Source: Lachnospiraceae bacterium (GTDB lineage Bacteria; Bacillota; Clostridia; Lachnospirales; Lachnospiraceae). Taken from it: a stretch of DNA of 32,321 nt. The notes beneath the pieces are model-generated. The model was not told where the DNA came from. It worked only from the letters and a program-made list of their open reading frames with translations, and did not search any database. Where the stretch lies: contig JALERL010000029.1 of NCBI GenBank assembly GCA_022764465.1, positions 1 through 32,321 of the forward strand. Reading direction: 5' to 3'. Positions 25,196 to 32,321 of this stretch are shown here, in pieces. Position 1 is the stretch's first letter. The number at the start of each line of letters is the position of its first letter. The position numbers and the translations under genes were made by a program.

Positions 25196-26590
25196 GTGGA
25201 AAAAGAAGTTTTAAAAGAACCAATGTTTGTTGCAGAGATCGTCGCAATTATCCGGAGCGGGCTCGACAAAGAGCAGCTCTTAGAAAAGTTAAATGATTAC
25301 CATGAAAATGATATTGCACAGAGCTTTGCATACTTAACAAAGGATGAACGTATCGCACTCTACAACAACCTGGGTGCAGAGTGGTTTTCTGAGATTATTT
25401 CCTATATCGAAGAACCGGATCAGTATACCAAAGAGCTTGGTATTGACAAGTTAGCTGCTGTCATCAATGAAATGGATTCCGATGACGCGGTCGACCTGTT
25501 CGAAGATCTCGATGAAAATGTCAAAAATCAGTTACGTCCGATCCTGGATGAAGATGTCAAGGCAGACATCCGGCTGATCAGTTCCTACGATGATGATGAG
25601 ATCGGTAGCCTGATCACAACAAATTATATCCAGATCTCGAAGGATCTTACGATCCGTCAGGCTATGCACGAGCTGGTAAAACAGGCGGGCGATAATGACA
25701 ATATCTCTACGCTTTATGTCGTAGACAAGGATGAAACATTCTGTGGTGCGATCGATCTGAAGGATCTGATCATTGCAAGAGAGCATGATGAACTCGACGA
25801 TCTCATCAGTTATTCCTATCCGTACCTGATCGACCATGAGAGTATCTCAGACAGCATCGAAAAGATCAAGGATTATGCCGAGGATTCCCTCCCGGTTGTC
25901 AATGAAGATAAGAAGCTGATCGGTATCTTAACCGCACAGGACGTCATCGAAGCGGTCGATGATGAGATGGGTGATGATTATGCGAAGTTAGCCGGTCTGA
26001 CCGCAGAGGAAGACTTAAAGGAAACGATCGGGGAAAGCATGAAGAAGCGTCTGCCATGGCTGATCGTACTCTTATTCCTCGGCATGGCGGTATCTACCGT
26101 GGTCGGTGCCTTTGAAGGTGTCGTTGCCGTATTGCCGATCGTAATCTGTTTCCAGTCCCTGATCCTTGATATGGCGGGAAATGTCGGAACACAGTCCTTA
26201 GCGGTAACCATCCGTGTCCTGATGGATGAGAACTTAAGTAGCAAGGATAAATTTGCACTCGTGACAAAGGAAATGAAGGTCGGTTTCAGCAACGGATTAC
26301 TGCTTGGTATTTTATCCCTGCTGTTCCTTGGCTTATACATTGCGTTCTTTAAGGGTTATGACATTACACATGCTTTCCTGATCTCAGGATGTGTCGGTAT
26401 CTCCCTTCTGGTTGCCATGATCATATCCAGTCTGGTGGGCACGCTGGTTCCATTATTTTTCCACCGGATCAAGGTAGACCCGGCAGTTGCTTCCGGTCCA
26501 CTGATCACAACCGTCAACGATCTGGTTGCAGTCGTTACCTATTATGGTTTATCCTGGATCCTTCTGATCCAGTGCATGCATCTGGCTTAA
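25196..26590 (+). CDS. mgtE: Magnesium transporter MgtE
   Basis: 464 residues, the normal MgtE length. An N-terminal superhelical domain is rich in acidic residues (INEMDSDDAVDLFEDLDE) and is followed by paired CBS domains (about 135-260). A plug helix and five transmembrane helices come next (from about 285), with the pore segments LILDMAGNVGTQSLAV and GPLITTVNDLVAVVTYY. The acidic and CBS parts close the channel when internal magnesium is high. The start is GTG, with GGAGG eight bases upstream. It lies behind a putative attenuator and shares a transcript with the next permease gene. Confidence 0.95.
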   Translation: MEKEVLKEPMFVAEIVAIIRSGLDKEQLLEKLNDYHENDIAQSFAYLTKDERIALYNNLGAEWFSEIISYIEEPDQYTKELGIDKLAAVINEMDSDDAVDLFEDLDENVKNQLRPILDEDVKADIRLISSYDDDEIGSLITTNYIQISKDLTIRQAMHELVKQAGDNDNISTLYVVDKDETFCGAIDLKDLIIAREHDELDDLISYSYPYLIDHESISDSIEKIKDYAEDSLPVVNEDKKLIGILTAQDVIEAVDDEMGDDYAKLAGLTAEEDLKETIGESMKKRLPWLIVLLFLGMAVSTVVGAFEGVVAVLPIVICFQSLILDMAGNVGTQSLAVTIRVLMDENLSSKDKFALVTKEMKVGFSNGLLLGILSLLFLGLYIAFFKGYDITHAFLISGCVGISLLVAMIISSLVGTLVPLFFHRIKVDPAVASGPLITTVNDLVAVVTYYGLSWILLIQCMHLA

Positions 26591-26614
26591 CATAAGATAG
26601 AGGTGAATTTAACA

Positions 26615-27541
26615 TTGGAAATCGTAAGTAATATACTGCCGATCTTCGTAATGATCGCGATCGGCATGATCTGTAAAAAAGCGAACTTATTATCAAGAAA
26701 CGGAACAAAGGAGATCAAACATCTGATCACAACGATCATTCTGCCGGTAGCTGTTTTTCATGCAATGGCAACCGCGGATTATAATGCACACACAAGCGTA
26801 CTTGTAATCGGTATTTTCGTTGTATTACTGATAAGCTTCGGAATCGGATTCCTGCTTCGTCCACTCCTCCCGGAACAGTACCGCAGATACCTGCCTTTTA
26901 TTACCGCCGTCTATGAAGGTGGTATGATGGCGTATCCGCTCTACACGAACCTGTTTGGTGCAGACAAGCTGTCGAACATTGCGATTTTCGATATTGCCAA
27001 TATGATTTTTGGATTCAGTGTCTTTATGACGATGCTGCAGTCTACGGATTCCGGAAAAGAAATCAAGCCTTCCCAGATCGTAAGGGATGCCTTAAAGAGC
27101 CCGGTATTTCTCGCCATGGCACTTGGCATCATCTGTGGAATTTCCGGTATCATTCCGTTTATTCTTCGTTCCGATGTGGGGATTGTTTATACGTCCCTCA
27201 AAGATATGATCACCTCTATGCTGAATGCACTGATTCTGATCATCGTAGGATATGACTTTGAATTTGACCCTAAGAGAGTTGTAATCAGCTTACGCGCAAT
27301 CCTCTTACGTGTCCTCACGCAGGGCTTATTGTTCCTGCCGCTGATCTTCTTAATCCGGTATCTGTATCCGGGAAATACACTGATGATGGCAGCCCTGCTC
27401 ATCTATATGTCTGCACCGCCAAGCTTCAGCACGCAGTCTTATATCGAATCCGAGGAACCGGGAAAATTCATTGCAACGACCAACTCACTCTATACGGTTG
27501 TGTCACTGGCGGTGTATGTCGTTGCAGCGGTGATGTTCTAA
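26615..27541 (+). CDS. AEC-family permease (auxin efflux carrier family)
   Basis: 308 residues from TTG at 26615. A GTG at 26603 is in frame but forms part of the Shine-Dalgarno AGAGGTGA, so the TTG at 8-base spacing is preferred. It shows about ten hydrophobic segments in two halves, with a central charged loop (about 145-160), and ends in APPSFSTQSYIESEEPGKFI followed by a last helix, as in AEC permeases that carry organic acids. The substrate is unknown. It lies 24 bp after mgtE without a terminator, so it shares control by the magnesium leader. Confidence 0.88.
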   Translation: MEIVSNILPIFVMIAIGMICKKANLLSRNGTKEIKHLITTIILPVAVFHAMATADYNAHTSVLVIGIFVVLLISFGIGFLLRPLLPEQYRRYLPFITAVYEGGMMAYPLYTNLFGADKLSNIAIFDIANMIFGFSVFMTMLQSTDSGKEIKPSQIVRDALKSPVFLAMALGIICGISGIIPFILRSDVGIVYTSLKDMITSMLNALILIIVGYDFEFDPKRVVISLRAILLRVLTQGLLFLPLIFLIRYLYPGNTLMMAALLIYMSAPPSFSTQSYIESEEPGKFIATTNSLYTVVSLAVYVVAAVMF

Positions 27542-27577
27542 AGGTAATTTGATATATTCATTATTTAATATATACAT

Positions 27578-27664
27578 GAAATTGCACAATAAGATTATAT
27601 CTGCTCTGAATTACGAATCTAAGATTCTTCATAAGTTGCAAATACAATCTTATTGTGCAATTTC
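27578..27664. repeat. 19-bp perfect inverted repeat, possible terminator
   Basis: Arms 27578-27596 (starting GAAATTGCACAATAAGATT) and 27646-27664 are perfectly complementary around a 49-nt centre. On the plus strand CCTTTTC follows, so it may end the mgtE transcript. The centre contains a 27-bp inverted copy, with one mismatch, of sequence in the neighbouring foldback element (around 27773-27799), which suggests both are pieces of one repeat family. Confidence 0.65.
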
Positions 27665-27748
27665 CTTTTCATATTCTATTTTGGTACTTTTTGATTTTAT
27701 AGATTTTATAAGGTACTTCTGGTTCATAAAAAACTATACAAATTAGAT

Positions 27749-27979
27749 GTCAAAACACACATTAAAACATGTTTTGCGACTTATGAAGAATCTTAGATTT
27801 TCTTAATGTTCTGGCGAACAATCAGCAATGCTGCAACAGGGATGTTGCAGCAAGCAAAAGCCGTGGCATGGACGCTGCGTCTTTTGCGGTTGCAGGCATA
27901 GATAAAATGCTGGCAGAACATTTAGAAAATATTAGATTCGAAATTCGGAGCAAATACATATTTTAATGTGTGTTTTGAC
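27749..27979. repeat. 231-bp foldback element (MITE-like or structured RNA)
   Basis: Terminal perfect 19-bp inverted repeats begin GTCAAAACACACATTAAAA (27749-27767 and 27961-27979). Further pairing inside gives GTTTTGC with GCAAATAC (one bulge), then a 28-bp stretch matching 24 of 28 (left 27789-27816). The core (27817-27912) is GC-richer and holds a 9-bp hairpin TGCTGCAAC/GTTGCAGCA with a 6-nt loop and GCAAAAG/CTTTTGC. CTGCAAC has a second possible partner at 27889-27895. No transposase is present, and no target duplication is obvious. Confidence 0.65.
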
Positions 27980-28005
27980 TCATATAATTATATATTTTTT
28001 TGTCT

Positions 28006-28506
28006 CTACCGGAACACCTCACGGATACTGTCATAATGCAGGAAAATCCCCTGTTTTGCAAATGCCTCGATCTCTTCCGGTGTCGCGAGCATATACCCGT
28101 CTGTCTCTGCCTCCTGAAGCTTTAAGTCTGCTTCGTCGAAGTCGAGTTCGAAACGGTATACATCTACAAAGTAGTTATCGCCTTCTCCCGGATTCTCACG
28201 CTTATAGGTTAGTACCGGTTCCCCTTCACAGCCGGATACATTCAGTCCGGTTTCTTCGAATACTTCGCGGTTCACTGCCTCGCGGGATTCTTCTCCTGCC
28301 ATTGCAGCACCACCGGATACTTCCCACCAGCCCGGTGCCCATGCCTTGGTCATCACACGCTTCGTAATCAGGTATCTGCCATCGCTTCTTGCGATCACAC
28401 CTAACACGGTCAGATGGTATTCGCCATCCTTCAGACACCAGTCATTGCGCTTCATCGTACGTCCGGTACGTTTTTTATCCTTATCATAAATATCCCAAAG
28501 TTCCAT
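28006..28506 (-). CDS. Nudix hydrolase, IPP-isomerase-like subgroup
   Basis: 166 residues. The Nudix box is complete: GAAMAGEESREAVNREVFEE then TGL, fitting Gx5Ex7REUxEExGU. The opening MELWDIYDKDKKRTGRTMKR resembles the Nudix group related to isopentenyl-diphosphate isomerase and its stand-alone hydrolases. These cleave a nucleoside diphosphate linked to another moiety; the substrate is not known. It is a single gene with its own promoter. The Shine-Dalgarno GAAAGG lies about 12 bases before ATG, in a 20-nt context identical to that of nadA. Confidence 0.9.
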   Translation of the reverse strand: MELWDIYDKDKKRTGRTMKRNDWCLKDGEYHLTVLGVIARSDGRYLITKRVMTKAWAPGWWEVSGGAAMAGEESREAVNREVFEETGLNVSGCEGEPVLTYKRENPGEGDNYFVDVYRFELDFDEADLKLQEAETDGYMLATPEEIEAFAKQGIFLHYDSIREVFR

Positions 28507-28619
28507 CTAATAACCATACCTTTCTCTTTTCCTGCAAATGGTAATCTACAGGCTCAATATTTGTAAAACGACTTCTGAATATGCTGTTTCACACGTTATT
28601 CATCTGTCTATCGGTTCTT

Positions 28620-28648
28620 ATTATATATGGATTCCTTTTCCCATGCAA
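28620..28648 (-). promoter_or_regulatory. Probable promoter of the Nudix gene
   Basis: Minus strand: perfect -10 TATAAT (28620-28625) and a weak -35 TTGCAT (28643-28648), 17-bp spacer. The leader would be about 107 nt with no obvious structure. Confidence 0.55.
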
Positions 28649-28717
28649 GCGCAAACAACCCGGCAACTGCTTCATTCAAAGGCAGCCACTTACTTTTCCC
28701 GGCAGTTTTCTCCTGAT

Positions 28718-29188
28718 CTATTTTTCTTCCGAAGTCTTTTTTCTGCGGAAAATACAGCGGAAGATCAGACGCACGAATGGTCCGCAGTAAAAGAGCTGAT
28801 AAAGCAATGCCATCGGGAAATTCATTCCCCAGGTCTGAATAAAGGTTCCAAAGGTCTTCGTATCCTTAAAAAGGAGGGTTGCGATCAGACTCATGACCGG
28901 ACACATGATACAACAGATACAGATGGAGATCGCATAGGTAATAAACTGTGGTCTGTCATCCGGGCGCATCACGGTAAAAGCAAGCTTTCCGGCAATTCTT
29001 CCGACTACAAAAAGCTCTAATACAAAAGCGATCGGTGCCATGATCGGCAGTTCGTGAAGTGCGGCAAGGAAAGTCTCTCCCGAAACACCGCCCATGTTCA
29101 GTGCGACATTGTAGACGATCATTCCGTATACCATTATGGTTGCCATAATGGCAGTGAATACAACATTTTCTAACTTCGTTTTTGGCAT
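28718..29188 (-). CDS. DUF2798-like integral membrane protein
   Basis: 156 residues with four predicted transmembrane segments (about 8-30, 45-68, 80-106 and 118-140) and a basic C-terminus (RRKKTSEEK). The pattern resembles DUF2798 proteins, small membrane proteins of unknown role; this family call is from general resemblance. ATG follows AGGAGG. It is a single gene on the minus strand. Nothing in the context indicates its function. Confidence 0.7.
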   Translation of the reverse strand: MPKTKLENVVFTAIMATIMVYGMIVYNVALNMGGVSGETFLAALHELPIMAPIAFVLELFVVGRIAGKLAFTVMRPDDRPQFITYAISICICCIMCPVMSLIATLLFKDTKTFGTFIQTWGMNFPMALLYQLFYCGPFVRLIFRCIFRRKKTSEEK

Positions 29189-29287
29189 AAAAAAATCCTC
29201 CTGATATAATTCTCGTATGTGTTGTTCGTTATCATCCAGAAGGAGTGTGCGTTTCCAATTTTAACCAATATTTATTTTTGCCGGGTT

Positions 29288-29316
29288 ATTCTATCATATT
29301 CCGTATCAAAATGTAA
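29288..29316 (-). promoter_or_regulatory. Probable promoter of the DUF2798-like gene
   Basis: Minus strand: -35 TTACAT (29311-29316), 17-bp spacer, -10 TAGAAT (29288-29293). Leader about 95 nt. Confidence 0.5.
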
Positions 29317-29400
29317 GCCCTTTTCTTATAATTTTTATATAGGATCAGAAGGTCAAAATTTGATGTCCTGATCTATATAGAAAAATATAAGTTTTACTTT

Positions 29401-29442
29401 GTTGGATTTCCAACAGACAATATGGTATGATTTTCCTATAAT
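29401..29442 (+). promoter_or_regulatory. Cupin gene promoter with inverted repeat
   Basis: Perfect -10 TATAAT (29437-29442) with -35 CAGACA (29414-29419) at 17 bp. An alternative pair is TTGGAT (29402-29407) with TATGAT (29426-29431) at 18 bp. The inverted repeat GTTGGATTTCCAAC (29401-29414) lies just upstream or over the -35 and could be an operator. Confidence 0.55.
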
Positions 29443-29489
29443 TAGTGTATGCTAAGAAACAGATCGTACAAAAAGGAGGACAGTCTTCT

Positions 29490-30137
29490 ATGAATGGCAC
29501 TTTTCGAATTGAACAATTACGTCCGATAAAGGATGGGATGACTATCTCAAGAGATGCACGCTTAGGTTCATCCAACCGCGTAACCTTTTTTTCTCTTGGA
29601 AAAGATACCTCGATCAGTCAGGAACGTTATGACACAACGAGTATCTATCTTGGTGCAAAGGGAACTGCAACTTTTCTGATCGGTGAAGATGCAAAAAAGC
29701 AGTCTCTTACCGAAGGCGATCTGCTCGTTGTTTCCGGCGGTACACTCTGCGGCGTAGAAGCCAATGACGGAACCGTCTATACCGAAATTATTACAAAAAA
29801 GGAGAATCATATGAACAGTATTATCAAATCAGGCGAAGTAATGAAGTTAAAGGATCTTATCTCTTATGAGGAAGGCAGCATCAGCAATCTTGACGTTGTA
29901 AGCAATGATACCATGAAGTTCGTTTTAATGGCTTTTGATGAAGGAACCGGTCTGACACCACACCGTGCACCGGGCAATGCGATCATCTTTGCATTAGAAG
30001 GAAGTGCAACGATCGGATATGAAGGAACAGATTACACACTTTCCGAAGGCGAGAACTTCCGTTTTGACAAGAACGGGCTTCACAGCGTAACTGCAAATGG
30101 CCGTTTTAAAATGGGCTTATTATTAGTTCTGGAATAA
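29490..30137 (+). CDS. Double-cupin protein
   Basis: 215 residues from ATG at 29490, 10-11 bases after AAGGAGG. There are two small beta-barrel domains, residues 1-107 and 108-215. The second has the cupin pattern GTGLTPHRAPGNAIIFALEG then YTLSEGENFRFDKNGLHSVTANG, with histidines that may bind a metal. The first has an EGDLLVVSGGTLCGV core but fewer candidate ligands. A strong internal site (AAAAAAGGAG at 29795-29804) precedes ATG 29811 (residue 108), so the second domain may also be made alone. No enzymatic role is deducible. Confidence 0.82.
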   Translation: MNGTFRIEQLRPIKDGMTISRDARLGSSNRVTFFSLGKDTSISQERYDTTSIYLGAKGTATFLIGEDAKKQSLTEGDLLVVSGGTLCGVEANDGTVYTEIITKKENHMNSIIKSGEVMKLKDLISYEEGSISNLDVVSNDTMKFVLMAFDEGTGLTPHRAPGNAIIFALEGSATIGYEGTDYTLSEGENFRFDKNGLHSVTANGRFKMGLLLVLE

Positions 30138-30145
30138 ACGAAACC

Positions 30146-30211
30146 GCTAAAATAAATGTTGGGATGACGAATTATATTTGATGTTCGTTACCCCAACATT
30201 TGACTTAGCGC
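30146..30211. terminator. Bidirectional terminator between the cupin and MCP genes
   Basis: Long hairpin: CGCTAA/TTAGCG (6 bp), a 3-nt internal loop, AAATGTTGGG/CCCAACATTT (10 bp, one bulge), then TGACGAA/TTCGTTA with one wobble, and a 12-nt loop. T-richness after it is modest on both sides. The two genes converge on it. Confidence 0.7.
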
Positions 30212-30221
30212 CTTTAAAATC

Positions 30222-31577
30222 TTATTTATCTTTATGCGTTACCTTCAGATGACGGATCAGTCCGTTTAAGTTCTCTGCTTCACTGCTCATCTGCTGGCTT
30301 GCAGCCGCGCATTCCTGTGAAGATGCAGAATTCGACTGAACAACCTGATTGATCTGCTCTACACCATTATTGATCTGATAGATCGCATCTGTCTGTGTAT
30401 GAAGTGTCTCTGCAATGTTGTTCACTTCTTCTGTAATCACCTTCGAGCTGTCTGCTACTTCTTCAAGCTGGGCTGCTGTTCTTCCGGCAATCACCATACC
30501 CTTTTCCACTGCCTGAACAGAAGAATCGATCAGTGCTGCGGATTCCTTCGCTGCATTTGCACTCTGCTCAGCAAGTACGGTTACCTGATCTGCTACGACT
30601 GCAAAGCCCTTTCCTGCCTCACCTGCTCTTGCTGCCTCGATCGATGCATTTAATGCAAGCAGGTTGGTCTGGGATGCGATCTCATTGATCGTTGCGATGA
30701 TCTTACCGATCTCCTGAGATGCCTCGTTGATCTCATTCATGGAATTCACCATCTCATGCATCTGTCCGTTGCTCTCTAAGATCTCACTTCCGAGTCCGCC
30801 GACCTTACTGCTGATTTCTTTTGCATGCTCTGCATTTTTCGCTACCTGCTCTGCCACATCTGCCAGTGTTGCTGTTAATTCTTCTACGACTGCTGCCTGA
30901 TCGGTAGCACCCTGTGCAAGATCATTCGAGCTTGCTGCCACCTGCTCTGCACCGCTGGATACTTCATTCGCTGCTCTCTGGATACCCTTAACAGTATGTG
31001 CCATACTGTCTTCAAAGGTCATAAAGGAATCTAAGATTCCAACAAAGTCACCCTTCCACTGAACTTCCGGCTGTGCATCAAAATTACCTTCGGAAAATTC
31101 ACGCATGGAATGATCAATATCATCTACATAAGATCCTAAGATACGGATGGATTTACGCAGGTCATGTGCCAGCTTACCGATCTCATCGGATGAATGATAA
31201 TCTAATGTACTGTGCAGGTTACCATTGGTCAGTTCTCCGGCTACTATCTCAATCTCATGAAGTGGGGATAAGATAGAATCGATCACTGCATTACCTGTCT
31301 TCTGGGCAATGATCCATGCCAGTGCAATAAATGCCACGATCACAACCGCACCGATAATCGTTAAAACCAGTGTGATCACCATGGTCTGGTTCTCAAAAAC
31401 ATTTCCCCCTGCTGTCTTTTTCACATAGTTAAATATACTTACGAACAAAATAATGATTACAGCAAGTGAAAGTACACCGGAAGCCAGCATCATCTTAATG
31501 ACTCTCTGGTATCCAAACTTCAGTCTCTTCTTCAGCGACATGTCTGCTATCTTGTTACTTATCTTCTCTTCTGCCAT
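30222..31577 (-). CDS. Methyl-accepting chemotaxis protein with minimal sensory domain
   Basis: 451 residues. Two transmembrane helices (about 26-52 and 65-90) are separated by only about 12 residues, so there is no periplasmic ligand domain. HAMP-like sequence follows (about 90-205, possibly two units: DEIGKLAHDLRKSIRIL and a second with FDAQPEVQWKGDF), then a long coiled signalling domain. Its hairpin tip reads EIASQTNLLALNASIEAARAG and then EAGKGFAVVADQV. The C-terminus KVTHKDK lacks a CheR-docking pentapeptide. It probably senses membrane or cytoplasmic cues. It suggests a motile organism. Confidence 0.92.
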   Translation of the reverse strand: MAEEKISNKIADMSLKKRLKFGYQRVIKMMLASGVLSLAVIIILFVSIFNYVKKTAGGNVFENQTMVITLVLTIIGAVVIVAFIALAWIIAQKTGNAVIDSILSPLHEIEIVAGELTNGNLHSTLDYHSSDEIGKLAHDLRKSIRILGSYVDDIDHSMREFSEGNFDAQPEVQWKGDFVGILDSFMTFEDSMAHTVKGIQRAANEVSSGAEQVAASSNDLAQGATDQAAVVEELTATLADVAEQVAKNAEHAKEISSKVGGLGSEILESNGQMHEMVNSMNEINEASQEIGKIIATINEIASQTNLLALNASIEAARAGEAGKGFAVVADQVTVLAEQSANAAKESAALIDSSVQAVEKGMVIAGRTAAQLEEVADSSKVITEEVNNIAETLHTQTDAIYQINNGVEQINQVVQSNSASSQECAAASQQMSSEAENLNGLIRHLKVTHKDK

Positions 31578-31670
31578 CTCTTCTCGTCCTTTCTCTTTCG
31601 ATTTTCACCTTTTGATAGCATCCGTTTTTTCCATTGCAAGAATTTTTTTCTCCTTTTTTCACCTTTTTTC

Positions 31671-32249
31671 TCAATTTTCTGCCACATTATCCGCAGAGGA
31701 TACCTCCGGCACCTCCGGGAGATCTCCTTGTGCTTCGGTATTATCCGCTACGCCCTCCGGATCATAGGTTCCGCCTTCCTCCTCATCCCAAAGGGAATCG
31801 TACTCTTTGATCCGCTTTTTCATGGCAGCCATCATGGTCTGCGCCTGCTTGGCACTCGCATACAGATCCTTATCATACTCCATGACCTTTTTTTCATCAC
31901 TGTATGGCACTTTATCTCCGGCACACATTCTGGCTACGGTTGTCATGATCTTTCCCATGGTTGCAGCTATTCCGGTCTCCGGATCTGCCATCGCCTTGGC
32001 ACTCTCTGCATTTGCAGCATTGCACCACTGCGTGACAAGTCCGTCTAAGACCTTCTGGTTATCGTCAAAGTCCTTTTTCGTTGCATCAATAGAAAGCTGC
32101 AGGGAAGCTGCTTCATCCGACCAGGACTTATCTCCGGTCGCTTTAAACTTCTCCTTGGCTTCATCCCGCCTCTTCACCAGACTCTTGGTCTGATCGATCA
32201 GACGCTGCCTGTAGCCCCGGTAGATCGGCATTGCTTCTTTTAACTTCAT
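31671..32249 (-). CDS. Uncharacterised helical protein with acidic tail
   Basis: 192 residues, not recognised. The N-terminal half is highly charged and predicted coiled coil (RQRLIDQTKSLVKRRDEAKE; LQLSIDATKKDFDDNQKVLD). A middle segment is alanine- and methionine-rich, and the last 40 residues are acidic and proline-containing (EEEGGTYDPEGVADNTEAQG). There is no signal peptide or membrane helix. It starts 3 bp after the preceding gene and 93 bp before the MCP gene on the same strand, so all three may be co-transcribed. A link to motility is possible from context only. Confidence 0.75.
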   Translation of the reverse strand: MKLKEAMPIYRGYRQRLIDQTKSLVKRRDEAKEKFKATGDKSWSDEAASLQLSIDATKKDFDDNQKVLDGLVTQWCNAANAESAKAMADPETGIAATMGKIMTTVARMCAGDKVPYSDEKKVMEYDKDLYASAKQAQTMMAAMKKRIKEYDSLWDEEEGGTYDPEGVADNTEAQGDLPEVPEVSSADNVAEN

Positions 32250-32252
32250 AGG

Positions 32253-32321
32253 CTACCCCCGGAAATCTATGTGCTGTCCTACCTGACGCTCTCCCTCTGT
32301 CTGCATGGTATCACTCTTATA
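32253..32321 (-). CDS. 3' end of an upstream gene, unidentified
   Basis: Twenty-two codons and a TAG, open to the window edge. The tail reads YKSDTMQTEGERQVGQHIDF then RG. It ends 3 bp before the start of the next gene, whose own ribosome binding site is weak, so translational coupling is likely. The segment is too short to identify. Confidence 0.6.
   Translation of the reverse strand, partial: YKSDTMQTEGERQVGQHIDFRG

Larger units (their letters stand above)
29189..29489. other. Divergent intergenic region, DUF2798 gene / cupin gene
   Basis: 301 bp, AT-rich, holding one promoter for each side and a 6-bp inverted repeat near the cupin promoter. No ORF, riboswitch or larger structure was seen. 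Confidence 0.6.

Noticed and set aside
26603..26614. GTG start for the AEC permease at 26603
   Set aside because: The GTG is part of the AGAGGTGA ribosome binding site that serves the TTG at 26615.
27799..27966. Open frame inside the foldback core reading ...GMDAASFAVAGIDKMLAEHL...
   Set aside because: It has a protein-like look but no start codon with a ribosome binding site, and both ends are formed by the inverted-repeat arms. At most a relic.
31612..31639. Promoter for the MCP gene (TTGCAA, 16 bp, TATCAA)
   Set aside because: Both boxes are weak and the spacing is short; no sigma-28 motif was seen either.

Overview
The window looks like chromosomal DNA of a Gram-positive, low-to-medium GC Clostridia, most likely a Lachnospiraceae of the Roseburia/Agathobacter type. 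This is an inference. The support is strong AGGAGG ribosome binding sites, sigma-A type promoters, a zinc-type S14, a T-box leader, a NiaR-type NAD repressor and the overall gene content. No rRNA, tRNA, CRISPR array, prophage or intact insertion sequence was seen.

Layout. (1) Positions 1-8150, minus strand: the 5' part of the S10-spc ribosomal protein operon, rpsJ to rplF. It has a clear promoter, a leader of about 240 nt, and three spacers that hold hairpins. (2) 8150-12600: a structured intergenic region, a PutP-type sodium/solute symporter, a divergent SAM methyltransferase with its own promoter and terminator, and a KtrB/TrkH potassium transporter. (3) 12600-14040: an Sfp-type phosphopantetheinyl transferase, then an HAD phosphatase, probably co-transcribed with ktrB. 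(4) 14160-14810: a RelB/YoeB toxin-antitoxin cassette with a perfect palindromic operator over its promoter. (5) 14830-17600: a CstA-family transporter behind a T-box riboswitch, and a small P-loop kinase. (6) 17700-24870: a de novo NAD operon nadA-nadB-nadC-niaR, followed after 29 bp by a large hybrid histidine kinase with two extracellular solute-binding domains. (7) 24880-27540: divergent mgtE and an AEC permease. (8) 27540-28000: nested foldback repeats. (9) 28000-32321: a Nudix hydrolase, a DUF2798-like membrane protein, a double cupin, a methyl-accepting chemotaxis protein, an unknown acidic-tailed protein and the 3' end of one more gene.

Regulation is the most informative part. The mgtE leader holds an unlisted 29-codon ORF with a perfect Shine-Dalgarno. 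Its own codons can pair with an uninterrupted 24-nt segment that is otherwise the 5' arm of a terminator just upstream of mgtE. This is a translation-sensitive attenuator and is not an M-box. The nad promoter carries two near-identical 14-bp sites that fit NiaR autoregulation of the NAD operon. The T-box in front of cstA reads best as isoleucine (AUC), which argues that this CstA protein serves amino acid or peptide supply.

Taken together the window is mostly core metabolism, ion and nutrient uptake, and sensing. The accessory content is limited to the toxin-antitoxin pair and the foldback repeats.
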